Counted from the stretch's first letter, positions 54,501 to 63,252 are shown. The stretch is DNA of 64,000 nucleotides from Stutzerimonas stutzeri (GCF_019090095.1 NZ_JAGQFP010000001.1:310001-374000); one strand, 5' to 3'. Numbers and translations are program-made. Notes: a model not told the origin generated them from the letters alone.

Positions 54501-54656
54501 CGAACGATTCGTGCGGAGGATGCGCAGGTTCGCCTGGTGGCGATCACTGGCTGGGGGCAGCCGAGCGACAAGGAAAACGCGATTGCGGCGGGCTTCGATG
54601 TACACCTGACCAAGCCGGTCGATATTACGCACCTGGTGGACGTGGTCGGCGGCTGA
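51540..54656 (+). CDS. hybrid sensor histidine kinase / response regulator
   Basis: 1038 aa. TM1 about residues 20-42, a large periplasmic Cache-like sensor (about 45-280), TM2 about 287-307, HAMP and coiled-coil (about 305-385), GAF (about 390-545), PAS-like domain (about 555-675), HisKA with LAHELRNPLAPIRLA and phospho-His 691, HATPase (LEQILVNLLNNAAKFTEPGG, NTGLGIGLALAKGLANLHGG), and a C-terminal receiver with phospho-Asp 975 (VVLLDIGMPGLRG) and HLTKPVD lysine. Start is TTG 9 bases behind GAGGT. Signal and targets unknown; no DNA-binding partner is adjacent. Confidence 0.92.
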   Translation: MSHASGAKPARSVQLRSRLLTIALAGILPLALVAGLGLVSIINDQKQLAKQRSLEATRLAATAIELELVRSLNVLQALSQSPLLDEGAIDTFADMVRRVLPTVPGWHSLLIIAPTGEVLHRVSLQQVAESGGIAEPDSLAELLRTEQPQVGNMGQGPRGSWGIPLRVPVRVGDEVRYVLTAVLEPQAIADVIGNRRLPEGWVTTVLDANGLRIARSRHHIDTLGQPASPTLVELLKENTADEGTGMSTTIEGVSAFTAFVRLYPSRWVVATGVPTDVVQAGAVRAFTLYGGGLLLSLLFAVAAALFATRRINGPMRQLRRAAQAIGRGQSVDEAPESEIEELREVGRALVAAAQARRESEAERDNMLSRLELAQQDLTEQVSDLQALQALGNQLLQLPTLDAQLQTIVEVLCELHGAEHGLLTLSEGENALRVHASKGFSSASLEEMNSLPTEQRADIAAVRQGQRVTLADIEAKPCLAGLVPIARAEGFRSLHATPVRHSDGGVLGGLTVHLREARLPTEREIRLADLAAGLAAIFIDRARAQSKAGMFEQRLQVALDSSTVPFSILSTVRDASGQVIDFLLSFINTTGAAALRGTVTELTGRRLTEVLGPEANTQALETLVAVATHQQPHDIELRSTAFGGERWVRLVATPFEQSIAVWFADVTDAKHQEQAILEADRRKDEFLATLAHELRNPLAPIRLAAGLFGSPGASEAQKLRSQQIIERQVRHMALLLDDLFDISRITLGKLALRKESLNLGAVIEAAVETARAKIESRQHELIVELPTQPVLLEADPLRLEQILVNLLNNAAKFTEPGGRIRISAALAGDTAVVSVIDNGLGIERQHLKLIFERFAQVPTSRAQVNTGLGIGLALAKGLANLHGGDIRVSSAGLGQGAEFRLSLPALPTQASAWPSPALQETVRAAQRVLIADDNRDIAEIMAEVLRLEGHEVHLAYDGTEALERYRQLKPQVVLLDIGMPGLRGDEVARTIRAEDAQVRLVAITGWGQPSDKENAIAAGFDVHLTKPVDITHLVDVVGG

Positions 54657-54869
54657 TCGGCCGATTGGTGCGCGGGGCTATCTTCCGATGCGCAACTGCG
54701 GTAAAAGGTCGCAGTGTTTCGGTGTTGAGCGCAGCGGGACTGCCACCGAGCGTGTGAACGCTGGCCGGCACGCGCGACATCGGATCAGGCGCAATGAATT
54801 TCGGCAGGCTGTGTGTGCCGGCTGCGTGCCAATGTACTAGCCGCGGGGCGCTCTGAGCGCTCGGCGCGT

Positions 54870-55056
54870 GATATCGGGAGAGACTGCCTCGGCATCGCCG
54901 TGCGCAGCGCCGAAGGAGCAACCGCCCCGGAAACTCTCAGGCAAAAGGACCGATATCGCTTGTGAACTCTGAAGAGCCACCGGGTCGTCGCCCGGTGCAC
55001 CGAAGGAGCAAGTGGGCCTCACCCATGAAACTCTCAGGTCCAGAACAGAGGGGGCG
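54870..55056 (+). ncRNA. tandem glycine riboswitch (two aptamers)
   Basis: Two gcvT-type aptamers in series. The first has perfect P1 strands GATATCGG (54870-54877) / CCGATATC (54950-54957) and contains GGAGAGACTGCCT, GCCGAAGGAGCAA and AAACTCTCAGGCAAAAGGAC. The second (about 54963-55056) contains CTCTGAAGAGCCACCGG, CACCGAAGGAGCAA and AAACTCTCAGGTCCAGAACAG. The conserved GCCGAAGGAGCAA and AAACTCTCAGG blocks are the family hallmark. It sits 50 bp upstream of the D-amino-acid dehydrogenase start and should control it in response to glycine. Confidence 0.93.
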
Positions 55057-55107
55057 CTGATCCGCATGTCGCGGACGGCTCTGACCCTGACATTCTGGAG
55101 TTGCACC

Positions 55108-56373
55108 ATGAAGACGATCGCCGTTGTAGGGGGTGGTATCACGGGTATCACCACCGCCTACGCGCTGGCCAAGCGCGGTTTTACCGTAACCCTGTTCGAG
55201 AAGCACCGCTATGCGGCGATGGAGACATCCTTCGCCAATGGTGGGCAGCTGTCCGCGTCGAACGCCGAGGTCTGGACACACTGGTCCACGATCCTCAAGG
55301 GCATCAAGTGGATGCTCAAAAGCGACGCACCGCTGCTGGTCAATCCCAAGCCCAGCTGGCACAAGTTGTCCTGGTTCGCCGAGTTCATTGGCTCCATTCC
55401 CCAGTACCGCCAAAACACCATCGAAACCGCACGTCTGGCCATTGCCGCACGTGAGCACCTGTTTGCCTGGGCCGCCGCAGAGGGCATCGATTTCGACCTG
55501 AAAAAGGCCGGCATTCTGCACATCTACCGTGACAAGGCCGGGTTCGACCATGCCGGCCAGGTTTCGACGCTGCTGGCTCAAGGCGGCCTGCCCCGGCGCA
55601 GTGTGACACCGGAAGAAATGCGCGCCATCGAACCAACGCTGGCAGGCCAATATTACGGTGGCTATTACACCGAGTGCGATTCCACAGGCGACATCCACAA
55701 GTTCACAAACGGCCTGGCAACGGCTGCGTTACGTCTGGGCGTCGACTGCCGCTATGGTCAGGATGTGCAACGTGTAGAGACTGACGGCAGGCGCGCAAGT
55801 GTCGTCGTCGGGGTGGCGGGAGGCGAGGAGCGATTGCAGTTCGACGGTATCGTCATCTGCGCTGGCACCGCCAGCCGGGACCTGGCTGCGCAACTGGGCG
55901 ACCGGGTGAACATCTACCCGGTGAAGGGCTACTCGATCACAGTCAACCTCAACGACGAAGCCAGCCGCGCGGCTGCGCCGACCGTCAGCCTGCTGGACGA
56001 CGAAACCAAGCTGGTGACCAGCCGTCTGGGCGATAACCGCCTGCGGGTGGCCGGCACGGCCGAGTTCAATGGCTACAACCGCGACATCCGGGCCGATCGT
56101 ATTCGACCACTGGTGGAGTGGGTGGCCGAGTGCTTCCCCGGCGTCAGTACCCAGAGCGTCGTGCCATGGGCCGGCCTGCGGCCAATGATGCCGAACATGA
56201 TGCCCAAGGTCGGTCGTGGCAGCGCGCCGTGCGTGTTCTACAACACCGGCCATGGCCATCTCGGCTGGACGCTCTGCGCCATCACTGCCGACATGATCGG
56301 TGATGTGGTGACTCAGTCGATGGGCCCGACCAGCGCTTCGGTTTCGGCCAGCGGCAAACCCGTCCACGCGTGA
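55108..56373 (+). CDS. FAD-dependent D-amino-acid dehydrogenase (DadA-like)
   Basis: 421 aa. N-terminal FAD motif KTIAVVGGGITGITTAYALA, SFANGGQLSASNAEVWTHW (DadA region), and C-terminal NTGHGHLGWTLCAITADMIG. It oxidises D-amino acids, or glycine, at the inner membrane and passes electrons to the respiratory chain. A glycine riboswitch in its leader favours glycine or small D-amino acids as the physiological link. The ATG follows TGGAGTTGCACC. Pseudomonads usually have a main dadA with alanine racemase; no dadX is here, so this looks like a paralogue. Confidence 0.9.
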   Translation: MKTIAVVGGGITGITTAYALAKRGFTVTLFEKHRYAAMETSFANGGQLSASNAEVWTHWSTILKGIKWMLKSDAPLLVNPKPSWHKLSWFAEFIGSIPQYRQNTIETARLAIAAREHLFAWAAAEGIDFDLKKAGILHIYRDKAGFDHAGQVSTLLAQGGLPRRSVTPEEMRAIEPTLAGQYYGGYYTECDSTGDIHKFTNGLATAALRLGVDCRYGQDVQRVETDGRRASVVVGVAGGEERLQFDGIVICAGTASRDLAAQLGDRVNIYPVKGYSITVNLNDEASRAAAPTVSLLDDETKLVTSRLGDNRLRVAGTAEFNGYNRDIRADRIRPLVEWVAECFPGVSTQSVVPWAGLRPMMPNMMPKVGRGSAPCVFYNTGHGHLGWTLCAITADMIGDVVTQSMGPTSASVSASGKPVHA

Positions 56374-56443
56374 TTCAGCCCCTAGGTTGCGGCGCCCGGT
56401 CGCCGCAACCTGGCTTGATCGACTCGGCGAAGGGCCAGGGCGG

Positions 56444-56785
56444 TCAGTCGTCGCGAGTCAGCACTTCCAGCAGTTCGATCTCGAACAGCAGGTTCGAATG
56501 CGGCGTTATGAACTTGCCGATCTGGCGCTCGCCATAGGCGAGGTGGGCGGGGACGAACAGCTTGCGCTTACCGCCGACCTTCATGCCCATCAGGCCCAGG
56601 TCCCAGCCCTTGATCACCCGGCCGGTGCCGATGACGCACTGGAAGGGTTTGCCGCGCTCGTGGGAGGAGTCGAAGACGGTGCCGTCCTCTAGCTGGCCAC
56701 GGTAATGGGTGGTGATCAGCGCGCCCTTGACCACGGCTTTGCCGTCGCCTTGCACGATGTCCTCGATCTGTAATTCGTCACTCAT
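56444..56785 (-). CDS. FKBP-type peptidyl-prolyl isomerase
   Basis: 113 aa single FKBP domain: VKGALITTHYRGQLEDGTVF, GKPFQCVIGTGRVIKGWDLG, KLFVPAHLAYGERQIG and LLFEIELLEVLTRDD. Cytoplasmic proline isomerase, active-site residues present (Y, F, D, W, Y). An in-frame GTG at 56797 would add MSKP; ATG at 56785 (MSDELQIEDI) matches other Pseudomonas members. Confidence 0.92.
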   Translation of the reverse strand: MSDELQIEDIVQGDGKAVVKGALITTHYRGQLEDGTVFDSSHERGKPFQCVIGTGRVIKGWDLGLMGMKVGGKRKLFVPAHLAYGERQIGKFITPHSNLLFEIELLEVLTRDD

Positions 56786-56803
56786 GGGCTTGCTCACGGT
56801 TGT

Positions 56804-57157
56804 CTAGACCAGCACCTGGCGGGTGCTGGCTATAAGGCGGTGGATCTGCTTTTCAACATGGGGGGCGGTGGGCGTCTCCGGGCCTCGCCCGCGCGGGCAG
56901 GGCAGGCTGGCGGTGGTGCCGAACAGCCGGCAGATCAGCGGGCGCTCGTCATAGGCCTCGCAGCCGTGCGGCCCGAGGTGCACGCAATTCCACTCGGCCA
57001 GCGCTTTGTCGTGCTCGGCGGCGCTGCGCACGGGCAGCCTCGCCATTTCTTCCGAAGAGGCCGTCACCGGACCACAGCAATCATGGCAGCCGGGCTCGCA
57101 GGCGAAACTCGGGATGCGGCGGCGCAGTTGATCGATCTTGCGTTGGGTGCAGCTCAT
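56804..57157 (-). CDS. YkgJ family cysteine-cluster protein
   Basis: 117 aa. Cysteine pattern CEPGCHDCCGPV near the N-terminus and CVHLGPHGCEAYDERPLICR in the middle are the YkgJ (PF03692-type) cluster, probably binding a metal or Fe-S centre. Function unknown. It lies 19 bp upstream of the FKBP gene in the same direction. Confidence 0.88.
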   Translation of the reverse strand: MSCTQRKIDQLRRRIPSFACEPGCHDCCGPVTASSEEMARLPVRSAAEHDKALAEWNCVHLGPHGCEAYDERPLICRLFGTTASLPCPRGRGPETPTAPHVEKQIHRLIASTRQVLV

Positions 57158-57230
57158 GGGGAATGGCTAGGAGCGAAGATGGGCGCGCATGGTACGCGAG
57201 CGGCGCCGTGACGTGTAAGTCAACCAGGCC

Positions 57231-57533
57231 TCAAGCCTCGCTGCGTTCGACGATGTCGTCCCAGTCATGATGCTTCTTGACGTAGGCCGCGACGAACTCA
57301 CAAACCGGCACGATGCGCTTGCCCTGGCGGCGGGTGTCGTCCAGGGCTTCACGGATCAGCAGGCTGCCCATGCCTTGCCCTTCGAGGCTCTGATCCACCT
57401 CGGTATGGGTGAAAACACGGCGCGAGCCGTCTGGCTGATACTCGGCGAGGCCCAGCGCTTGGCCATCGACCTCCAGTACGTAACGGTTGGCTTGCTCGTC
57501 ATGTTGCACGCGTGCGTTGCTGTTGTCGGACAT
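57231..57533 (-). CDS. small GNAT-type N-acetyltransferase (YjdJ-like)
   Basis: 100 aa. GRAVE-type short acetyltransferase: RYVLEVDGQALGLAEYQPDG, FTHTEVDQSLEGQGMGSLLI (acetyl-CoA loop) and RIVPVCEFVAAYVKKHHDWD. Matches the GCN5-related YjdJ/At2g31910 group of tiny acetyltransferases. Function unknown. Confidence 0.87.
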   Translation of the reverse strand: MSDNSNARVQHDEQANRYVLEVDGQALGLAEYQPDGSRRVFTHTEVDQSLEGQGMGSLLIREALDDTRRQGKRIVPVCEFVAAYVKKHHDWDDIVERSEA

Positions 57534-57590
57534 TCCTGTACTCCTGTTGGCAAATCTATCGACGCGTTGCTGGAAGCAATCGGGCCTCGG

Positions 57591-57902
57591 TTACAGCGCG
57601 TCCACCAGCGCGCGGCCCATGTCGCACCCCTGTTGCAGCGCTTCGTCGAAACTGCGGTAGTGCTCGGCCTGGTCGACGCTGACCGGCACGATGATTTCAC
57701 GATCTTTGACCACCTCCGCGCCCACCGCCCAGAGCGTCTCGCCAAAGGTTTCATATTCGTAGCCAGTGATGTGCACGATCACGTCGTAGCCGCGGTAGCT
57801 CAAGCGATGGCTGTGCGGAATCTGGTGGTCGCTGCCACTCGGGATATGTCCGGGCGTCTCGAAGTAGGGCTGCTCGGCGTCCGGTTTCACGGCTTTGGTC
57901 AT
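57591..57902 (-). CDS. hypothetical protein
   Basis: 103 aa, MTKAVKPDAEQPYFETPGHI, SHRLSYRGYDVIVHITGYEY, LWAVGAEVVKDREIIVPVSV, ALQQGCDMGRALVDAL. Not recognised. It reads as a real compact protein with a mixed alpha/beta composition and high-GC codon use like its neighbours, 57 bp upstream of the YjdJ-like gene on the same strand. Confidence 0.65.
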   Translation of the reverse strand: MTKAVKPDAEQPYFETPGHIPSGSDHQIPHSHRLSYRGYDVIVHITGYEYETFGETLWAVGAEVVKDREIIVPVSVDQAEHYRSFDEALQQGCDMGRALVDAL

Positions 57903-57997
57903 GGCGGGCCTTCTCTGCGTGGCTGATCGGATGGTTTGTCAGGATTGGGCCGAGCCGACAGCCCATCGTTCCCCTGGCCAGAAAAAAGCGCACCAGT

Positions 57998-58553
57998 GTC
58001 CGTAGGACAGGGTTCTGCCCGCGACCCGGGGGTTCGGATTACGCCTCGGTATATATGGCCCCACCATCGGTCGCAGGCAGAGCCTGCTCTTACATGTGAT
58101 GCCGGAGGCCCGGACGCCAACCTGTAGGAGCGGGCTCTGCCCGCGACCCTGGGCGTTCGGATTACGCCACGGTATATGGCCTGCCCAACGGTCGCAGGCA
58201 GAGCCTGTTCCTACACGCGATGCCGGAGGCCCGGACGCCAACCTGTAGGAGCGGGGTCTGCCCGCGACCCGGGCTGTTCGGTTTACGCCTCGGTATCTGG
58301 CCCCACCCAACGGTCGCAAGCAGAGCCTGCTCCTACACACGATGCAGGAGCCCGGGCGCGAACCTGGGCGTTCGGTTTACGCCGCGGTATATGGCCTCAC
58401 CATCGGTCGCAGGCGGAGCCTGCTCCTACATGCGATGCCGGAGGCCCGGACGCCAACCTGTAGGAGCGGGCTCTGCCCGCGACGCTGGGCGTTCGGTTTA
58501 CGCCTCGGTATATGGCCCCACCATCCGGTCGCAGGCAGAGCCTGCTCCTACAG
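57998..58553. repeat. BIME array between the hypothetical gene and nosR-like gene
   Basis: Four to five units of about 110-125 bp. GTAGGAGCGGGCTCTGCCCG cores at about 58123, 58245 and 58460 (a degenerate one at 57998) alternate with inverted GGTCGCAGGCAGAGCCTGCT at about 58070, 58189, 58311, 58408 and 58528. Linker text (GTTCGG-TTACGCC-CGGTATATGGCC, GATGCCGGAGGCCCGGACGC) is shared between units. ORFs running through it are artefacts of the repeat. Confidence 0.88.
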
Positions 58554-58709
58554 GAGCGTGGCATGGAGACTTCATTAACATCGGCGACTGGCGGCCTGCG
58601 CCGGATCGCGACCTAGACCGAAGTACTGGGTGACCGACCGGCAAGTCGCATGGCGCTGTCGACGCGGCTGATTAGCATGGGCGCATAACTACAAAACCGA
58701 GAGGCCCTC

Positions 58710-60848
58710 ATGGCTCGCCGCGCCTGTTTGCCGTCATCGTTGCGCACCTTCCTGGTGTGGCTGTGCCTGTTGGCCAGTCCATGGCTGGCCGCGCAGGAGC
58801 TGGACGACCAGATCCTGCAACTGTTTCCCAAGGCGACGCGCATCGAGCCGAAGCAGGAAAACCCGCCGGTCTACAGCGCCTACCAGCTGGACGAGCTGCT
58901 CGGCTACGCCTTCGAATCCACTGACTATTCCGATCTGCAGGGCTTTTCCGGCAAGCCGATCAAGCTACTGATCGGCATGAACCCGCAGGGCGTGCTCACC
59001 GGCGTCCGCGTGCTGGAGCATCACGAGCCGGTGTTCCTCCACGGCCTGGGCGAGCAGGCGCTGTTCGATTTCGTCGACCAATACCGCCTGCAGCCGATCA
59101 GCAAACCCATCGTCGTTGGCGGCCGCGAAGGCAGCGCGACCAGCAACGACTCGGTCACTCGCATCGACGGCGTGAGCAAGGCCACGGTATCGGTGGTGAT
59201 TGTCAACGAGACCGTGCTGACGTCCGCCTTGAGCGTGGCGCGGCAATTACTCGAGGGGTTCGCGGAGGGGCCGCTGGCGACGCCAAAGCCGGACCTGTAC
59301 GAGCCGCTCGGTTGGGATGAATTGCTCGAGCGCGGTTATGTCCGGCATTGGACGGTGAGCCGCGAGGAGGTGGAAGCGGACATCGGCCATGCCCTGGATG
59401 GCTATCAGGCGCTCGATGGCGAGACCGACGAGCCGTTCAGCGAGTTGTACTTCGCCTACCTGAACGCACCGATTATTGGCCGCAACCTGCTCGGCGAGGC
59501 AGGTTTCGAGAAGCTGATGGGCGAATTGCTGCCCAACGAGCAGGCGCTACTAGTGTTGTCTTCCGGTTTGTATCCGCACGTGCCGGACGACTTCGTCCCG
59601 GCCACCGCGCCCAGCCGGCTGGTGTTGATGCAGAACGAACATCCTATCGACCTGCAGGACATGAACTTCAACAACGGGGCGGTCATGGACCTGGTCGATG
59701 CGCCGGTCGAACCAACCGAAGCCCACATCTTCCGGATCAAGGCGCACAACGCCTTCAACCCCGCCGAGCCAGCCGGGCTGCGACTCAACGTCAAGCTGCA
59801 GCGCAACCATCTGGTGGAAACCAACACGCAGTTCACGCAGGCCTTTCAGCTCGACCCCGCATTGTTCGACATCCAGGAGGCCAAGCCCGTCGCCAAGCCG
59901 GTGCCGATCTGGCTGCACATGTGGCATGAGCGCTGGTGGCAGGTCGGTCTGGTCGGGCTGGCGCTGCTGATACTCACCGGGGTATTCGTCTGGCAGCATC
60001 GCATCAGCCGGCACAGCCGCCGTTTCCACCTGTTCCGCGCTGGCTACCTGATGTTCACCCTGCTGTTCATCGGCCTGTACGCGCAGGGGCAGCTGTCGGT
60101 GGTGAACATCTTCACCTTGCTGCTGGCCCTGTGGCAGGACTTCGATATCCGCGTGTTCCTGATGGATCCGGTGATCTTCATGCTCTGGAGCTTCACCTTC
60201 GTCAGCCTGTTCCTCTGGGGGCGCGGTGTGTTCTGCGGTTGGCTGTGCCCGTTCGGCGCGCTCCAGGAAATGCTCGGTTGGCTGGCCAAGCGCCTGCGGA
60301 TTCGCCAGTGGAAGATTTCCGACCGCACCCATTCGCGCCTGCAGTGGCTCAAATACCTGATCCTCATCGGGCTGGTGCCGGTGGCCTTCTATTCGCTGAC
60401 GCTGGCCGAGCGGCTTGCTGAGGTGGAGCCGTTCAAGACCAGCATCACGCTGTTCTTCATGCGTTCCTGGCCGTTCGTGCTTTACGCTGTGGTGCTGCTC
60501 GGGCTGGGCCTGTTCGTGCACAAGTTCTACTGCCGGTACGTCTGCCCGCTGGGCGCCGGGTTGGCAATCCTCGGCAAGTTCCACCTGTTCGCCTGGCTCA
60601 AGCGGATCGACGCCTGTGGCCAGCCCTGTCAGCACTGCAAGAATCACTGCGAGATCGGGGCGATCAAGCGTGACGGACGGATCGACTACGACGAGTGCAT
60701 CCAATGCCTGGAGTGCATCGTCATCCTCAACAACGGCGACCAGTGCGTGGCCAGCATCAGCGCTCGCAAGCGCGCGGAAAAGGCGGGGCACCGGGGCGAG
60801 CTGATCGCCACCGATGCCATGGCGCCGCAGCCGCTCCCCGCGCCTTGA
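58710..60848 (+). CDS. NosR/NirI family membrane iron-sulfur flavoprotein
   Basis: 712 aa. Signal peptide/TM at the N-terminus, periplasmic FMN-binding domain (GMNPQGVLTGVRVLEHHEPV; VTRIDGVSKATVSVVIVNET with the threonine that carries FMN), about five transmembrane helices, two CP motifs (CGWLCPFGALQEML, CRYVCPLGAGLAIL) and C-terminal clusters (CGQPCQHCKNHC; CIQCLECIV). NosR is needed for transcription and electron supply of nitrous oxide reductase. Here no nosZDFYL genes follow; the next gene is a thiolase. So it is an orphan NosR/NirI paralogue, or one whose partners lie elsewhere. Confidence 0.9.
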   Translation: MARRACLPSSLRTFLVWLCLLASPWLAAQELDDQILQLFPKATRIEPKQENPPVYSAYQLDELLGYAFESTDYSDLQGFSGKPIKLLIGMNPQGVLTGVRVLEHHEPVFLHGLGEQALFDFVDQYRLQPISKPIVVGGREGSATSNDSVTRIDGVSKATVSVVIVNETVLTSALSVARQLLEGFAEGPLATPKPDLYEPLGWDELLERGYVRHWTVSREEVEADIGHALDGYQALDGETDEPFSELYFAYLNAPIIGRNLLGEAGFEKLMGELLPNEQALLVLSSGLYPHVPDDFVPATAPSRLVLMQNEHPIDLQDMNFNNGAVMDLVDAPVEPTEAHIFRIKAHNAFNPAEPAGLRLNVKLQRNHLVETNTQFTQAFQLDPALFDIQEAKPVAKPVPIWLHMWHERWWQVGLVGLALLILTGVFVWQHRISRHSRRFHLFRAGYLMFTLLFIGLYAQGQLSVVNIFTLLLALWQDFDIRVFLMDPVIFMLWSFTFVSLFLWGRGVFCGWLCPFGALQEMLGWLAKRLRIRQWKISDRTHSRLQWLKYLILIGLVPVAFYSLTLAERLAEVEPFKTSITLFFMRSWPFVLYAVVLLGLGLFVHKFYCRYVCPLGAGLAILGKFHLFAWLKRIDACGQPCQHCKNHCEIGAIKRDGRIDYDECIQCLECIVILNNGDQCVASISARKRAEKAGHRGELIATDAMAPQPLPAP

Positions 60849-61020
60849 AGACGAGCCGGGGCATGGGCAGGCTCGCGACCTGACTGCCTGGTTCTGCAAC
60901 GCTGCACAGCGGCTGTGCGCCCGTGGCTATTGTTCGTCTTTACAAGTTCGCTAGCATCGGACGCCTTTGGCGCGCCGGTTGGACCGGCCTGCCCGTACCC
61001 CTTGCTGCGAAGAGGACCCC

Positions 61021-62208
61021 ATGGCTGAACGTGAAATCGTCGTTGTCGGTGCGGTGCGCACCCCGATCGGCTCCTTTGGCGGTGCGCTGAAGGACGTCGA
61101 CCTGATCACCCTCGCCACGACTGCCTGCCGCGGGGTGTTGGAACGTTCCGGTACACCGGCCGATGCCGTCGGCCACGTGGTGATGGGCAACGTCATTCCC
61201 ACCGAGCCGCGCGACGGTTACCTGGCGCGTGTGGCCGCGGTGGATGCCGGCATTCCGCTGGAAACCCCAGCCTTCAACGTCAACCGCCTGTGCGGCTCGG
61301 GCCTGCAAGCGGTGATTTCGGCGGCCCAGTCGATCCTGCTGGGCGACACCGACGTGGCCATCGGCGGCGGCGCCGAGAGCATGAGCCGCGGCCCGTTCAT
61401 CCTGCCGAACCTGCGGTGGGGCGCCCGGCTGGGCGACAGCCAGGCGATCGACTACATGAACACGCTGCTGCATGACCCCTGGGGCAAGTTCCATATGGGC
61501 GTGACTGCCGAGAATGTCGCCGAGCGCTATGGCATCCGTCGGGAACAGCAGGACGCCCTGGCGCTGCAAAGCCAGCAGCGTGCTGCTCGCGCCATCGAAG
61601 AGGGGCGTTTCCGCGAGCAGATCGTCCCGGTCGCCGTGCAGACGCGCAAGGGAAGCGCCCAGTTCGAGGCCGACGAGCACGTCCGCGCGGACCTGACCGC
61701 CGAGCGCCTCGCGGCGTTGAAACCGATCTTCAAGAAAGAGCAGGGCACCGTGACGGCCGGCAACGCGTCGGGGCTGAACGACGGGGCTGCGGCATTGATG
61801 CTGGCCGAGGCGGGGCGGGCAAGGGCGCTTGGATTGGCTCCCATGGCGCGGCTGGTCGGCTACGCCCATGCCGGCGTCGACCCGGCCTACATGGGCATCG
61901 GTCCGGTGCCGGCGGTACGCAAGGTGCTGGAACGCACCGGCGTGCGCCTGGAACAGATCGACGTCATCGAAGCCAACGAAGCCTTCGCCGCGCAGGCCTG
62001 CGCCGTGATGCAGGAACTCGGCCTGGACCCGGAGCGGGTCAATCCCAACGGTTCAGGGATATCCCTCGGTCATCCCGTCGGCGCGACCGGTGCGATCATC
62101 ACCGTCAAGGCAATCCACGAACTGCAGCGCATCCAGGGCCGCTATGCGCTGGTGACCATGTGCATTGGCGGCGGCCAAGGTATCGCGGCGGTATTCGAGC
62201 GCGTCTGA
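61021..62208 (+). CDS. acetyl-CoA C-acetyltransferase (thiolase)
   Basis: 395 aa. Catalytic Cys in NVNRLCGSGLQAVISAAQSI, GGAESMSRGPFILP, GNASGLNDGAAALMLAEAGR, NPNGSGISLGHPVGATGAI (His) and CIGGGQGIAAVFE (second Cys). Condenses or cleaves acetyl-CoA units (acetoacetyl-CoA, possibly longer beta-ketoacyl-CoA). ATG at 61021 follows GAAGAGGACCCC. Not linked to phaB or other PHB genes here. Confidence 0.93.
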   Translation: MAEREIVVVGAVRTPIGSFGGALKDVDLITLATTACRGVLERSGTPADAVGHVVMGNVIPTEPRDGYLARVAAVDAGIPLETPAFNVNRLCGSGLQAVISAAQSILLGDTDVAIGGGAESMSRGPFILPNLRWGARLGDSQAIDYMNTLLHDPWGKFHMGVTAENVAERYGIRREQQDALALQSQQRAARAIEEGRFREQIVPVAVQTRKGSAQFEADEHVRADLTAERLAALKPIFKKEQGTVTAGNASGLNDGAAALMLAEAGRARALGLAPMARLVGYAHAGVDPAYMGIGPVPAVRKVLERTGVRLEQIDVIEANEAFAAQACAVMQELGLDPERVNPNGSGISLGHPVGATGAIITVKAIHELQRIQGRYALVTMCIGGGQGIAAVFERV

Positions 62209-62326
62209 AAGCAGCGCTCGTTCGTCCGGCATCGTTTGCCGCGATTGAAGATTTGCCCTCGCTGGCCGACAACCTTCGGCGAGGGTGATATCTACGCCAA
62301 GAGACCGGCTTCCCACAGGACTATCC

Positions 62327-63235
62327 ATGAACAACGTATCCGCCACCGACGCCTTATCGCTTCTGCTGTTTACGCTGCGCAGCGGCAAACAGATGGCGAT
62401 CAACCTGTTGAAGGTCAGCGAGATCATTCCGACGCCGGCGTTGACCCGGCTACCCGAATCCCATCCCCACGTGCGCGGCGTCGCGACCCTGCGCGGCCAG
62501 CCGTTGTCCGTGATCGATCTGAGCCTGGCCATCGGCATGGCGCCTTTGCAGGATCCGAAGGGTGGCTGCTTGATCGTCACCGAAATCAGCCGCTCCAAGC
62601 AGGGCTTGCATGTCCAGGCGGTGGTCAAGATCGTGCACATTCAGTCCTCGAAGATCCTGCCGCCGCCCTACGGTGCGCGTAACAGCTCCTTTATCACCGG
62701 CACGGCTGAAGTCGATGGCGAGCTGATTCAGATCCTCGATGTGGAGAAGGTGATCCATAACATCGCACCGGTGCCCGGTGATGCGGACATCTCCGACCTC
62801 GACGACCAGGACGCCCAACTGCTCACCGAGACCCGGGCGTTGATCGTCGATGACAGCCAAGTGGCGATCCACATGTCCGTGTCGGCACTGACCAAGATGG
62901 GCGTGACCTGCCATGCGGTCCGCAGCGCCCGCGAAGCCTTCGAGAAGCTCGACAGCCTCAAGGGCAGCTACGAGGCCATCAACGTGGTGGTCTCGGACAT
63001 CGAAATGCCAGAAATGGATGGTTATTCCTTTACCCAGGCGCTGCGCAAGCACCCGGACTACTCGTCTATCTATGTGCTGCTGCACACCTCGCTGGACAGC
63101 ACGATCAGCACCGATAAAGCCAAGGCAGCAGGCGCCAACGACATTCTTACCAAATTCTCCCCACCGGAAATGGCCAAGTGCATGCTGCGCGCAGCGCGGG
63201 TGATCCACCTCGGCGAGGATGCCTCGGTCGCCTGA
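62327..63235 (+). CDS. cheV: chemotaxis coupling protein CheV
   Basis: 302 aa. N-terminal CheW-like domain (LLLFTLRSGKQMAINLLKVS, HPHVRGVATLRGQPLSVIDL) and a C-terminal receiver (ALIVDDSQVAIHMSVSALTK, VVVSDIEMPEMDGYSFTQAL with the phospho-Asp, VLLHTSLDS). Couples chemoreceptors to CheA and may act as phosphate sink. ATG at 62327 follows CACAGGACT. No other che genes adjacent, as is common for cheV in pseudomonads. Confidence 0.92.
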   Translation: MNNVSATDALSLLLFTLRSGKQMAINLLKVSEIIPTPALTRLPESHPHVRGVATLRGQPLSVIDLSLAIGMAPLQDPKGGCLIVTEISRSKQGLHVQAVVKIVHIQSSKILPPPYGARNSSFITGTAEVDGELIQILDVEKVIHNIAPVPGDADISDLDDQDAQLLTETRALIVDDSQVAIHMSVSALTKMGVTCHAVRSAREAFEKLDSLKGSYEAINVVVSDIEMPEMDGYSFTQALRKHPDYSSIYVLLHTSLDSTISTDKAKAAGANDILTKFSPPEMAKCMLRAARVIHLGEDASVA

Positions 63236-63252
63236 GTCACGCCCGCGTACCT

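Noticed and set aside
52971..54632. Minus-strand ORF of 553 codons
   Set aside because: Antisense shadow of the hybrid kinase; low-complexity translation.
58176..58633. ORFs inside the BIME array
   Set aside because: Repetitive translations (GRQPVGAGSARD type) that simply follow the REP units.
59550..60899. Minus-strand ORF of 449 codons
   Set aside because: Antisense shadow of the NosR-like gene.
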